64,000 nucleotides of DNA from Psychrosphaera haliotis. GTDB taxonomy: Bacteria > Pseudomonadota > Gammaproteobacteria > Enterobacterales > Alteromonadaceae. The notes below the pieces were generated by a model. The model was not told the DNA's origin and did no database searches. It saw only the letters and a program-made list of their open reading frames with translations. The stretch's first letter is position 1; every line of letters begins with the position of its first letter. The position numbers were made by a program, and so were the translations under genes. Where the stretch lies: positions 1,054,001 to 1,118,000 of the forward strand of contig NZ_WOCD01000003.1 of NCBI RefSeq assembly GCF_009728465.1, in the 5' to 3' direction. Shown here one piece after another: positions 45,917-55,186 of this stretch.

Positions 45917-48736
45917 ATGACAAAACAAGACTTATCATCAGCTTATAAGCCTCTGGTATTAGTTGACGGCTCTTCGTACTTATTTCGTGCATATCACTCT
46001 CCACCGCACCTTACCAACTCAAGAGGCGAAGCCACTGGCGCCATCTACGGCGTAGTTAACATGCTTAAAAGTCTTGTGAAGCAATATTCACCTGAAAGAA
46101 TGATCGTGATCTTTGATGCCAAAGGCCCAACGTTCAGAAATGAAATGTATAGTGAATACAAAGCTAACCGCCCTCCTATGCCGGATGACTTACGTTATCA
46201 AATTGAACCTTTACACAAAATCATTAAGGCGATGGGTTTACCATTAATCGCTATTGAAGGCGTTGAAGCTGATGATGTAATTGGCACGATAGCGGATGAG
46301 CAATCAAAAAAAGGCAATGACGTTTTAATTAGTACTGGCGATAAAGATATGGCCCAGTTGGTTAACCCTCATGTCACATTGATCAATACCATGACAAATA
46401 CAGTTATGGATCCCGATGGCGTGGTAGGTAAATTTGGAATTCCGCCAGAGTTAATAATTGATTACTTAGCTTTAATGGGCGACAAAGTAGATAACATTCC
46501 TGGCGTACCTGGTGTTGGTGAAAAAACAGCGGTGGCGTTAATTCAAGGTTTGGGCAGCATAAAATCTATTTATGAAAATCTTGATAAAGTAGCAGGTCTT
46601 GGCTTCCGTGGTTCAAAAACCATGTCTAAAAAGCTTGAAGAACATAAAGACCAGTTATTACTTTCGTACGAATTAGCCACGATTAAACTAGACGTAGAGC
46701 ACGGTATTAGTGACGAACTAATGCATTTAGAACAGCCTAATAAAGAGCAACTTGCTGAGCTATTTAAAGAGTGTGAATTTAAACGTTGGTTAAAAGAAAT
46801 TTTATCCGGTGACGATGCACCAAAAGCGTCAGCACCTACTAAAGGCAAACCTACAAGCCAAGCTGAATCGACTGAAACTGAAGAGTCAGAACCAGTTGCT
46901 TCAATTACGGTTGATCATAGCCAATACAAAACTTTGTTTACTATGGACGAATGGCAACAAAGCCTAACCGAAATAAAAGAAGCGGGTTTAATTGCTTTTG
47001 ATACCGAAACAACATCGCTTGATTATATGGAAGCACAGCTTGTTGGGTTTTCATTTGCTTATGAATTAAATGGAAAAATTCAAGCGACTTACGTGCCTTT
47101 AGCGCATGATTATGAAGATGCTCCTGAGCAAATTTCACTAGAAGACATTTCTGCGAGCTTATCAGAGATGTTAGCTGATAAAACCATTAGCAAAGTAGGT
47201 CAGAACTTAAAGTACGACATTAATGTGTTAGCGAAATACAATATGGTTATCAACGGTATTGTTGGCGATACTATGTTGCAGTCTTATGTTTTTAACAGTA
47301 CCTCTACTCGACACGATATGGATAGCTTAGCGCTTAAATATTTGGGTCATAAATGTATTTCATTTGAAGAGATTGCAGGTAAAGGCGCAAAACAAATCAC
47401 CTTTAATAAGGTTCCGTTGGAGCAAGCTTCACCTTACGCTTCTGAAGATGCAGACATTACGTTACGTTTGTACCAATACTTTACAGAACAACTTAGAAAA
47501 GAGCCGATACTAAACTCTATATTTAGTGATATTGAATTACCACTGATGCCTATTTTGTCAAAAGTAGAACAAAACGGTGTGCTTATTAATGCCGACCATC
47601 TTCACGACTTAAGTGCAGAGTTTGCTGGCAAGCTTCAATCATTGGAGCAACAGGCTCATGAAGTTGCTGGCGAAGTATTTAATTTAGGCTCTCCAAAGCA
47701 ACTACAAGAAATCTTATTTAACAAATTAGAACTTCCAGTTATTAAGAAAACGCCAAAAGGTGCGCCTTCTACTGCAGAAGATGTGCTTCAAGAGTTGGCT
47801 CATAAATATGAATTGCCAAAACTCATTATTGAGTATCGTGGTTTAAGTAAGTTGAAGTCCACTTACACAGATAAACTACCAACAATGATTAAGTCTGCAA
47901 CTGGGCGCGTGCATACGTCTTACCATCAAGCCGTTGCGGCCACTGGTAGATTAAGCTCAACGGATCCAAATTTACAAAACATTCCAATTCGAAATGAGAA
48001 TGGCCGTCGAATTCGCCAAGCTTTTATCGCGCCTGAAGGTAAAAAGATTGTTGCGATTGATTATTCTCAAATTGAATTGAGGATCATGGCACATTTAAGT
48101 GGCGATAAAGCGTTACTTGACGCCTTTGCAAACAATTTAGATATCCATAAAACAACAGCGTCTGAAGTATTTGCGACACCATTTGAAGAAGTCACTACGG
48201 AGCAACGCCGAGCTGCTAAAGCCGTAAACTTTGGGCTTATTTACGGTATGTCTGCATTTGGTTTAGCAAATCAGTTAGATATTGCCAGAGGACAAGCTCA
48301 AGATTACATCAATAAATACTTTGAACGTTTTCCTGGTGTAATGGAATACATGGAGACCACCAGACAAAACGCGTTAAGTAATGGTTATGTTGAAACCGTA
48401 TTTGGTCGCAGACTGTATCTACCTGACATTAGTGCTAGAAACAATATGCGCAAAAAGGCCGCTGAACGCGCTGCTATTAATGCGCCAATGCAAGGAACGG
48501 CTGCCGACGTAATTAAAAGAGCAATGATGGCGGTTGATAAATGGATTGTTGAAAATGCTGCAGATGACGTAACTATGGTTATGCAGGTGCACGATGAACT
48601 CGTTTTTGAAATTAGCGCAGACAAATTAGATTCAATATTGCCTCACTTAATAAGTGAAATGGAAAATGCTGCGGATTTAGACGTGCCACTCACTGCTGAA
48701 GCAGATCAAGGTGACAATTGGGACGAGGCACATTAG
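45917..48736 (+). CDS. polA: DNA polymerase I
   Basis: 939 residues. The 5'-3' exonuclease domain (~10-300) shows LVDGSSYLFRAYHSPP, EGVEADDVIGT and STGDKDMAQLV; a 3'-5' exonuclease domain (~350-530) keeps FDTETTSLDYMEAQLVG and YASEDADITLRL; the polymerase domain (~550-939) has DYSQIELRIMAHLSGD, AAKAVNFGLIYGMS and the VHDELVFEI motif. It fills gaps in repair and replication. The start follows a weak ribosome site (GGAAATAATCC). It precedes engB as in E. coli. Confidence 0.97.
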   Translation: MTKQDLSSAYKPLVLVDGSSYLFRAYHSPPHLTNSRGEATGAIYGVVNMLKSLVKQYSPERMIVIFDAKGPTFRNEMYSEYKANRPPMPDDLRYQIEPLHKIIKAMGLPLIAIEGVEADDVIGTIADEQSKKGNDVLISTGDKDMAQLVNPHVTLINTMTNTVMDPDGVVGKFGIPPELIIDYLALMGDKVDNIPGVPGVGEKTAVALIQGLGSIKSIYENLDKVAGLGFRGSKTMSKKLEEHKDQLLLSYELATIKLDVEHGISDELMHLEQPNKEQLAELFKECEFKRWLKEILSGDDAPKASAPTKGKPTSQAESTETEESEPVASITVDHSQYKTLFTMDEWQQSLTEIKEAGLIAFDTETTSLDYMEAQLVGFSFAYELNGKIQATYVPLAHDYEDAPEQISLEDISASLSEMLADKTISKVGQNLKYDINVLAKYNMVINGIVGDTMLQSYVFNSTSTRHDMDSLALKYLGHKCISFEEIAGKGAKQITFNKVPLEQASPYASEDADITLRLYQYFTEQLRKEPILNSIFSDIELPLMPILSKVEQNGVLINADHLHDLSAEFAGKLQSLEQQAHEVAGEVFNLGSPKQLQEILFNKLELPVIKKTPKGAPSTAEDVLQELAHKYELPKLIIEYRGLSKLKSTYTDKLPTMIKSATGRVHTSYHQAVAATGRLSSTDPNLQNIPIRNENGRRIRQAFIAPEGKKIVAIDYSQIELRIMAHLSGDKALLDAFANNLDIHKTTASEVFATPFEEVTTEQRRAAKAVNFGLIYGMSAFGLANQLDIARGQAQDYINKYFERFPGVMEYMETTRQNALSNGYVETVFGRRLYLPDISARNNMRKKAAERAAINAPMQGTAADVIKRAMMAVDKWIVENAADDVTMVMQVHDELVFEISADKLDSILPHLISEMENAADLDVPLTAEADQGDNWDEAH

Positions 48737-48746
48737 TTAATTGCAT

Positions 48747-48786
48747 AAAAAAGCGTGAAAGGTATTTAAACCATTCACGCTTTTTT
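48747..48786. terminator. Terminator of polA
   Basis: AAAAAAGCGTGAA (48747-48759) pairs with TTCACGCTTTTTT (48774-48786); T-run on both strands. From here to 49050 I see only AT-rich DNA. Confidence 0.9.
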
Positions 48787-49055
48787 GTCATTCAAACTGT
48801 AATTAATTTACAAAAACGTAAATCCACTTTCAAATATCGCTGTTCAATAGGTAAACACGGCTATAAATATTAATATTTGTTAAACAAGTCGATGAATTTT
48901 ACTTCCGCTACAAAAAGCTAACTCTCTGTTTGCATTAACTTTTGTACACTATTTAAGCAACATCCTTGCAAAGCCTTATTATATATAACTAAAAAACTTT
49001 TAAAAAAATTAGAGTATATACTTTACTTTAGAATCTGAATGGTTATTATAGTTAT

Positions 49056-49149
49056 GTCTCTCGAATGAGTTGACCCTGTTGATATTTGACATTTAATAGC
49101 CTCTCCCCTTTCGCTATGACCGATGCTCGTTGAGCGTCGGTTTTTTTTT
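49056..49149 (+). ncRNA. Candidate small RNA in the spf (Spot 42) position
   Basis: An orphan terminator stands between polA and engB: ACCGATGCTC (49119-49128), loop GTT, GAGCGTCGGT (49132-49141), then nine T. No ORF leads into it and polA already has its own terminator. A plausible promoter is TTTACT (49022-49027) and TATTAT (49044-49049), giving an RNA of ~94 nt. In E. coli, Spot 42 sits in exactly this gap. I do not recognise the Spot 42 sequence itself, so identity is open. Confidence 0.5.
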
Positions 49150-49165
49150 GCCGTAAATTAGTTAC

Positions 49166-49189
49166 AAAAAAAGAGCGTTTCCGCTCTTT
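49166..49189 (-). terminator. Terminator of engB
   Basis: Read on the minus strand: AAAGAGCG, short loop, CGCTCTTT followed by T-run, about 35 bp after the engB stop. Confidence 0.85.
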
Positions 49190-49224
49190 CTTTAAAATCA
49201 CTGCATATTAAAACTAATTTTTAA

Positions 49225-49976
49225 TTAGTCCGCTTTTGGCGTGTCTAGGTCTGGCTCGTTAGATGCAGATTGATCTGAAACTTCAATTGCTTCCGCACTT
49301 GTCTGATCATCGGCTGCTTCGCCTTTAATCTCGCCTTCAGTTTCGCCAGCTTTAGGCTCAACAAGTTCTGCGGCATTTAACCACTTATCCAACATACGAG
49401 ATAATTGCACAATGCCTTGCTTTTTCAGCGATGAAAATAGCTCAACAGTCACATCACCCTGGAAGGCTAAAGAAGCTTCACGAATTTTAATAATTCTGCT
49501 TTTTGTTTACCTGACTTATATTTATCAGCCTTAGTTAACAAGACTAATATTGGTAACCCTACTTCTACTGCCCAATAAATAAGGTTCTGATCCAGTTCCT
49601 TCATTGGGTGACGAATATCCATTAAAACTACAAGACCCTTAAGGCACTCACGCTTTTCAAGGTATTCATTTAATGACTTTTGCCATTTAAGTTTCATTTG
49701 CAATGGTACTTTTGCAAAACCATATCCTGGTAAATCAATTAAACGACGGTCTTCTTCCTCAAGATTAAACACGTTGATTAACTGAGTACGACCTGGCGTT
49801 TTACTCGTTCTTGCTAAACCAGTTTGTTGCGTTAATGTATTTAACGAACTAGATTTACCTGCATTGGATCTTCCAGCGAACGCAACTTCATAACCAGTAT
49901 CTGGTGGAAGGCGACGAATGTCTGGTGCAGACGTAAAAAATGAAGCTTTTCTGTAATTAATAATCGATTTTGACAC
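49225..49976 (-). CDS. engB: Ribosome-biogenesis GTP-binding protein EngB/YihA, frameshifted
   Basis: The start is GTG at 49976 ([13 protein letters not shown]...) with AGAGGA spaced before it; longer reading adds 26 unrelated residues. The GTPase motifs are [15 protein letters not shown] (G1), [16 protein letters not shown] (G3) and LLTKADK (G4). The frame breaks at KAELLK: adding one base to the T4 run at 49485-49488 continues as [24 protein letters not shown] to the stop at 49225, about 250 residues with an acidic tail. EngB is usually essential for large-subunit assembly, so a true null is unlikely. Confidence 0.92.
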
Positions 49977-50153
49977 GGATAATCCTCTCGCTGTGAAACT
50001 GAACGTTAGAAATTCAACAACTTGTATCAAATATAACGTCGAAGAATCTTTCACATTGTGGCATTTGGTGTAGAATATGGCTAATTATACTCTTTGCGTG
50101 AACTGCTTCATAGCCAAAGGATTTAGAATAACTTAAATAATAGAGATACTAAT

Positions 50154-50780
50154 ATGAGAAATATTGCATTATCACTTACTATGCTATTCGGACTCATCGG
50201 TTCAGCTCAAGCTACAGACGGCGATGTTGAAGCAGGTAAAACTAAATCAGCAACCTGCGCCGCTTGTCATGGCCCTGATGGAAACGCCACTATTGCCATG
50301 TACCCAAAAATTGCAGGCCAGCACGCTGGTTATATATATAAGCAATTAAAAGAATTTAAACTTGCTATGGAAACAGGTGGCAAAGAAGGCCGTATGAACG
50401 CCGTAATGGGCGGTATGGTTATGCCACTTTCTGATCAGGACATGAAAGACTTGTCGGCTTACTTTGCGTCACAAACGATGACAGCAGGTTCAACTCCGGA
50501 AGACGTAATTCCAGCTGGACAAGCTTTGTATCGCGGCGGTGATATGGAACGTGGTATTCCTGCGTGTCAGGCATGTCATGGACCAAGAGGTGTAGGTCAG
50601 AGCCTTGCTGGGTTCCCAAAAGTTTCTTTCCAGCACCCAGAGTATATCAAATCTCAACTTGAACTTTTCCGTTCAGGTGAACGTGCCAACGACAAGAATG
50701 GCATGATGCAAGACATTGCAGTGAAACTTACAGATAAAGAAATCGACATTATCTCTAAGTATATGGCTGGTCTTCACTAG
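50154..50780 (+). CDS. Dihaem cytochrome c4
   Basis: 208 residues, signal peptide ending at ...AQA. Two c-type domains, each with a haem-binding site: CAACH (~36-40) and CQACH (~138-142), and distal Met in MVMPLSD and in the second half (GMMQDIAVKL). Cytochrome c4 passes electrons to cbb3 oxidase in the periplasm. It lies between engB and the CsrB-like RNA; in E. coli this slot lacks a cytochrome. Confidence 0.95.
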   Translation: MRNIALSLTMLFGLIGSAQATDGDVEAGKTKSATCAACHGPDGNATIAMYPKIAGQHAGYIYKQLKEFKLAMETGGKEGRMNAVMGGMVMPLSDQDMKDLSAYFASQTMTAGSTPEDVIPAGQALYRGGDMERGIPACQACHGPRGVGQSLAGFPKVSFQHPEYIKSQLELFRSGERANDKNGMMQDIAVKLTDKEIDIISKYMAGLH

Positions 50781-50793
50781 TCTTTTACTGTTG

Positions 50794-50820
50794 AAAAAAG
50801 CACCTACGGGTGCTTTTTTT
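50794..50820 (+). terminator. Terminator of cytochrome c4
   Basis: AAAAAAGCACC, loop TACG, GGTGCTTTTTTT. Confidence 0.92.
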
Positions 50821-51073
50821 ATATCTGTAATCCGAAACCTGTTTTAAATCACCTTTCTAGTAAGGTTTTTTCTGATCTAAATACAGATTTTTACCGTAAT
50901 ATCTTAGCTAACTCCCGTCCTATATAAGAAAATCCCTATAAAATTGTAAGACATTGACCATTTTTTCTATGAGTTATTTCTTAAAAATACAACCGTATAT
51001 TTACTAAGTCATTGTTTAATATAAAGTTCATTTTTTAACCAACATACAAATGTAAAAAAATGTTAATTAATGC

Positions 51074-51106
51074 TTGAGTAATCGATCAGGTCAGGTAAAT
51101 TATACC
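51074..51106 (+). promoter_or_regulatory. Putative promoter of the CsrB/CsrC-like RNA
   Basis: TTGAGT (51074-51079) as -35 and TAAATT (51096-51101), or the overlapping TATACC (51101-51106), as -10, with 16 or 21 bp spacing. A TGTAAG half-site, like that of UvrY/VarA-type regulators, lies at 50945, too far and incomplete to rely on. Confidence 0.4.
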
Positions 51107-51107
51107 T

Positions 51108-51418
51108 CGTTGCCACGTAACGGATAACAAAACGGATTAGCCCCAAGGAAGTGGGAGTGGTAGTAGTAGTATTAGTATTATTAGAATTGCCCAGTTGGCA
51201 AACACGGATGAACCAAAAAAGTACCAGTGAAGGTCAATAAAAATATAAATACATACATGGAATGTTAAATAAAAAAAACACGGATAATTAGCATTAGTGA
51301 CAAGACAAGGTGTCGTGCGTTCGGAAGGATTTCGAAATAAAATAGGAGAAGTGTCAGATTTTTATTTGAACACTTGCTAGAATTAGAGGCGATAGCGGTC
51401 ACACTGTCGCCTTTTTTA
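51108..51418 (+). ncRNA. csrC: Candidate CsrB/CsrC-family carbon-storage regulator RNA
   Basis: In ~310 nt there are seven ANGGA motifs (51120, 51132, 51145, 51204, 51257, 51280, 51325) and several other GGA words, the CsrA-binding repeat of CsrB/CsrC RNAs. One short stem (TTGCC/GGCAA, 51187-51201) and an AAGG loop are visible. It ends at a strong terminator: AGGCGATAG (51387-51395), CTGTCGCCT (51404-51412) and six T. In E. coli csrC sits just before yihI, as here. No protein-coding frame is convincing. The 5' end is approximate. Confidence 0.75.
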
Positions 51419-51495
51419 TTGCCTAAAATTTGGCAAGTCAGTAGAATCCGCAATCCAAACTTCTTTCATCTATTTATCCTTAACGTGGGGACTCC

Positions 51496-52068
51496 ATGAC
51501 TCGTCAAAAAAAGAGCAGAAAAATCGGTAGCATTGGCACCAGAAAACAAGAATCTCGTCCTGCTGATACTAAGCAACCACGCCGCAGCAAGAAGCCCAAA
51601 GGCCAACCATCTGGCAACAGGAATAGCCTTATTGAGGAAAACGTTGTAAGCACGCCTCAAAATCAAGACAAAAACACGAATCCAAAATTGGGCAGTAAAA
51701 AACCAATCAGTTTATTGCCACAAGATAAGCCGACAGTAAAAGAGCCTAAAAAGATTGATCATTCAAAGTCGAAACCTTCTGCTAAGTTAACAAAAGCAGA
51801 ACCTGAAGAATTAACTCCGCAACAAGAGTTAAACAACATTGAAGCGGATGAGCGCTTAATAGCTCTTGTAGAGCGAGTTCAAGACGGTGAGTTGTTATCA
51901 GGTAAAGAAGCTAAATACTTTAACAAGCAGATGGAAAGACTAGACGAGCTACTTGAAATCCTAGGCATTGACCCAGATTCAGATGAAGAAGAGGAAAGTA
52001 ATGAGCTTGATGCTCTAGAAAACCTTGGCGCTTCTGAGTGGGACGACTTATTAAAAGACGAGAAATAA
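51496..52068 (+). CDS. yihI: Der GTPase-activating protein YihI
   Basis: 190 residues. A long, basic, low-complexity N-terminal half (MTRQKKSRKIGSIGTRKQES...) is followed by the conserved C-terminal helical part (LTPQQELNNIEADERLIALVERVQDGELLSGKEAKYF... and an acidic tail). YihI stimulates the GTPase Der in ribosome assembly. GTGGGGAC precedes the start. It neighbours DUF2489 downstream. Confidence 0.93.
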   Translation: MTRQKKSRKIGSIGTRKQESRPADTKQPRRSKKPKGQPSGNRNSLIEENVVSTPQNQDKNTNPKLGSKKPISLLPQDKPTVKEPKKIDHSKSKPSAKLTKAEPEELTPQQELNNIEADERLIALVERVQDGELLSGKEAKYFNKQMERLDELLEILGIDPDSDEEEESNELDALENLGASEWDDLLKDEK

Positions 52069-52074
52069 TTAACT

Positions 52075-52518
52075 ATGTGGTACGCGATAATCGCTCTAGC
52101 TGTTTTAGTTGTTGCAGGCCTGGCTTTTTATGCCGGCCAACTTTTGTGGAAAGTTAAAGCCCAAAAAGAAGCACAGCTAGAAGAGCAAAAGAAAAAGCTA
52201 ACCTATTTAACTGACAGCATTTCTCACATTGCCAAAGCGATGCACGCCAAACAGTGTGAGTATTCTGAAGGTGTATTGAGAATCTGGGTTTTATTAGATC
52301 ACTACAACTCAGCTCAACAAGAGCCAAAAGATTACAAAACTATTTATCCTGGTTTTGCAGGCTTGTATGACGTGGTTAAAGATATGCCTACTCATGAAGC
52401 TAGAAAAAAATTCAGTAAAAAAGAAATTTTTGAAATGGACTCAAAGCGCTGGCAAGCTGAAAAAGACCTTGAGCAACAAATTGATACTGATCTAGAAATA
52501 CTATTAAAAGAGTTTTAA
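52075..52518 (+). CDS. DUF2489 membrane-anchored protein
   Basis: 147 residues. One N-terminal helix (MWYAIIALAVLVVAGLAFYAGQLLW) is followed by a helical cytoplasmic-type segment with a coiled-coil (KAQKEAQLEEQKKKLTYL) and the family region HAKQCEYSEGVLRIWVLLDHYN. It follows yihI by 6 bp, as in other gammaproteobacteria. Function is unknown. Confidence 0.88.
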   Translation: MWYAIIALAVLVVAGLAFYAGQLLWKVKAQKEAQLEEQKKKLTYLTDSISHIAKAMHAKQCEYSEGVLRIWVLLDHYNSAQQEPKDYKTIYPGFAGLYDVVKDMPTHEARKKFSKKEIFEMDSKRWQAEKDLEQQIDTDLEILLKEF

Positions 52519-52572
52519 GAAAGTATTCCGTCCTAAAATAGGTTCAAACTTCTTTCAGGATAAATAATAAAT

Positions 52573-52596
52573 AAAAGGGCACTCGATGCCCTTTTT
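52573..52596. terminator. Bidirectional terminator after DUF2489/hugZ
   Basis: AAAAGGGCA (52573-52581), loop CTCGA, TGCCCTTTTT to 52596; A-tract upstream gives the minus-strand T-run for hugZ. Confidence 0.85.
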
Positions 52597-52619
52597 CATT
52601 GATACTTTAGGACTTTTTC

Positions 52620-53343
52620 CTACGCGCTTTTCCTAGCCAATTTAGTTAGTTTCACAAGCTCAACTCGAATGTCATCCATTGCCCTGCACTCTCTTCTAAA
52701 CGTGACAAAAACCAGTCGCTCATCAGCTTTGATATAACAACCTTCGGTATGTACCGACAACATTTGAATGTGGTTGTTTACGCTTACACCCATAGAGTTA
52801 AGAATATCAATCATTGCCACTTGGTGATCTTCATTCATGTGCTCCACAACTTGCAACTCTTGCTCTTCGGTCCAAGGTTTAGAAACTGCCGACCCATTCG
52901 TTTTGCTCTAACCAAAAAATCTTACCAAAACCGCCAATATAACGAACACGCTTTACTTCTAATTTCCAAATAGCAAAGTCATGTGCCTTTTCATAACTTT
53001 TAGATTCAGGGAAGTGAGTAACAAACTGTTTAATCATTTCTTTCTGTTTGGTATTGGTTACTTTGTGACAATCTCCAACTAGCGTTGCGCGGGCATTTTC
53101 GTTTTGGTCGCCTTCCGCCGCTGCTACAAATACCGTCAAACTCACTTTTGAGTCTTGAGCCATATTTTTTGAATGCTGGGCAATATCACTAATATAGAAA
53201 TATGCGTTACCTTCGCTATCTAACATAAACGGAGTTACCGAGCCAAAAGGATAGCCAGCCATATTCTTTGATATTGTTGATAACACACCAGACGTTGCAT
53301 GTCTGACTAATTGTTTTGCTTCGCTTAAAGCTTGTTCTCTCAT
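52620..53343 (-). CDS. hugZ: HugZ-type haem-degrading protein, frameshifted
   Basis: Start 53343, N-terminal split-barrel pyridoxamine-oxidase-like domain (QLVRHATSGVLSTISKNMAGYPFGSV...), then DUF2470 domain (VVEHMNEDHQVAMIDIL). The frame breaks after LEQNEW; removing one base from the C3 run at 52893-52895 restores WSAVSKPWTEEQELQVVEHMNED, giving about 240 residues. HugZ/HutZ breaks down haem to free iron. It is the last gene of the haem uptake operon, 2 bp after hmuV. Confidence 0.88.
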
Positions 53344-53345
53344 TG

Positions 53346-54146
53346 TTAGTGCTCCGTAAATTCAGAAAAAATAATTGGGGTACGTGAATCAGGATGCTGA
53401 ATAACACGCATTGATGTTTTATATGCCTTGGTCAATCGTTCTTCAGTAAGTACCGATTCCGGTGTTCCGGTGTGTTGCAGTGTTTGTTGGTCTAATAACC
53501 AGACTTGATCAGCGTAAGTACTTACCAAGTTCAAATCATGTAAAACCACAATTGCGGTATTGCCCGCAGAGGTGAACTTTTTAACTAGTTTTAATAGTCG
53601 ATGCTGATGTCGCACGTCTAATGCAGAGGTTGGTTCATCAAGTAACATCAACTTCTTAGTAGATTGTCCTTCAAGTGCATCAAGTTGTGATAAACACCTA
53701 GCAAACTGTAAACGTTGCAACTCTCCACCAGAAAGCTGGCTGGTATTTCGGTCTAAATGAGTATCCAGCTCTACATAAGATAAATACTGAGATACTTTAC
53801 TCAGCTGTCGACTCTTCGGCTCCACTTTATGAAATCGTCCCATCGCAACAATATCCACTAAACCAAAAGCAAAAGGGATCTGGTGTTTTTGAGTCATCAC
53901 CGCTCGGTGTTGAGCCAACCATTCCAAACTGGCGTTTTTGATATTTACTTTGTTAGCGTTTAGAGGTTCGAAATGCACATCGCCTTTATATTTTATTTCT
54001 CCCGCTAGGCTATTCAATAGTGTGGATTTACCTGCACCATTTTCTCCAATAATAGCAATGAGATGCCCCGCTTCAGCTTCAGCGGAAATATTTTTGATAA
54101 GTGTACGCTTGCCAATATCCACAGAAAGATCACTAATCTTAAGCAT
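53346..54146 (-). CDS. hmuV: Haem ABC transporter ATP-binding protein
   Basis: 266 residues from ATG 54146, chosen over the longer start at 54191 because AAGGAG spaces correctly before it. Walker A IGENGAGKSTLL, ABC signature QLSGGELQRLQFARCL, Walker B LMLLDEPTSALD and the His switch (VVLHDLN) are present. It powers haem import. The start overlaps the permease end by 8 bp. Confidence 0.95.
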   Translation of the reverse strand: MLKISDLSVDIGKRTLIKNISAEAEAGHLIAIIGENGAGKSTLLNSLAGEIKYKGDVHFEPLNANKVNIKNASLEWLAQHRAVMTQKHQIPFAFGLVDIVAMGRFHKVEPKSRQLSKVSQYLSYVELDTHLDRNTSQLSGGELQRLQFARCLSQLDALEGQSTKKLMLLDEPTSALDVRHQHRLLKLVKKFTSAGNTAIVVLHDLNLVSTYADQVWLLDQQTLQHTGTPESVLTEERLTKAYKTSMRVIQHPDSRTPIIFSEFTEH

Positions 54147-55186
54147 GTTTGCTCCTTTGCTGAATAAGTAGATATAGAAAGAATGGCGCACCGATGAGGG
54201 CGGTTATAATTCCAATAGGTAATTCCGCTGGTGATATGACGTTTCGAGCAGCCCAATCCGCTAACAATAACCCTGCTGCGCCAATAGCCATACTTAACGG
54301 CATCACATAGGTAATTTTAGGGCCGACAATCATGCGACTAATATGAGGAACAATTAAGCCTATAAACCCAATCATGCCCGTCATTGATACTGTCGCTCCA
54401 ACTCCAATAGCAGTAAAGATGACGGTTTTATGCTTTAACTTGGATACATCCAAACCCAAATATTTAGCTTCTGATTCTCCAAGCAATAACACGTTCAACT
54501 TTTTGTTTAATGAATACAGCCCAACGATACTAATTAACATAAGCGGCAGAGCGTTAAACAACGTAGACCAAGTAGCGCCAGCCAAAGAGCCCATAGTCCA
54601 ATAATTAATAAGCCTTAACGCGCTATCATCTGCATAAAAACTAACGAGGCCAATAACCGCAAATGCCAACGCGTTTAGAGCAACACCAACCAAAATTAAA
54701 TTGGTTACATTAATTGCACCACCTCTTGTTGAAAGCATTGCCACCAAGGCTGTTACAGAAAGTGCGCCTATAAAGGAAGCTATAGGTAACCAAAACGCCA
54801 CATCAATATTGTACTGATAACCAATACCAATCATCATTACCGCAGCCACAGCAGCTCCTGCCGTAACGCCTATAATTGAGGGATCTGCTAAGGGGTTTCT
54901 GCACAAGGCTTGTGTTGCCGTACCGGTTTGCGCCAATACCAAACCAACTAGCATGGCCAAACAAAATCTGGGAAGTCGAATTTCGGTAACAATATTAATT
55001 TGTAGGTTAGTGAATTGTTCAAACGAAACTAGGGTGCAGCCAAGCTATCGCGAGTTGCCAGTCCCAGCCTGCGGGCCCAAAGCCTAAAGATAACAATGCG
55101 CCTAGCAAAATAAGTGCACCACTACTTAACATTGCTGTTACAAACAATCGCTGTTGGGCATTGTAAAATTGAGCTACGTTTTCCAT
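54139..55186 (-). CDS. hmuU: Haem ABC transporter permease, frameshifted near N-terminus
   Basis: The gene begins at ATG 55186 (MENVAQFYNAQQRLFVTAML...), overlapping the binding-protein stop (TAATG). The frame breaks after ...WQLAIAWLHP. Dropping one base from the C3 run at 55032-55034 gives ...WLHLVSFEQFTNLQINIVTEIRLPRFCLAMLVG, continuous with the 273-residue rest. The total is about 349 residues with about nine helices; FecCD/BtuC family marks are GLVLAQTGTATQALCRNPLADPSIIGV and GFIGLIVPHISRMIVG. It moves haem across the inner membrane. Confidence 0.9.
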
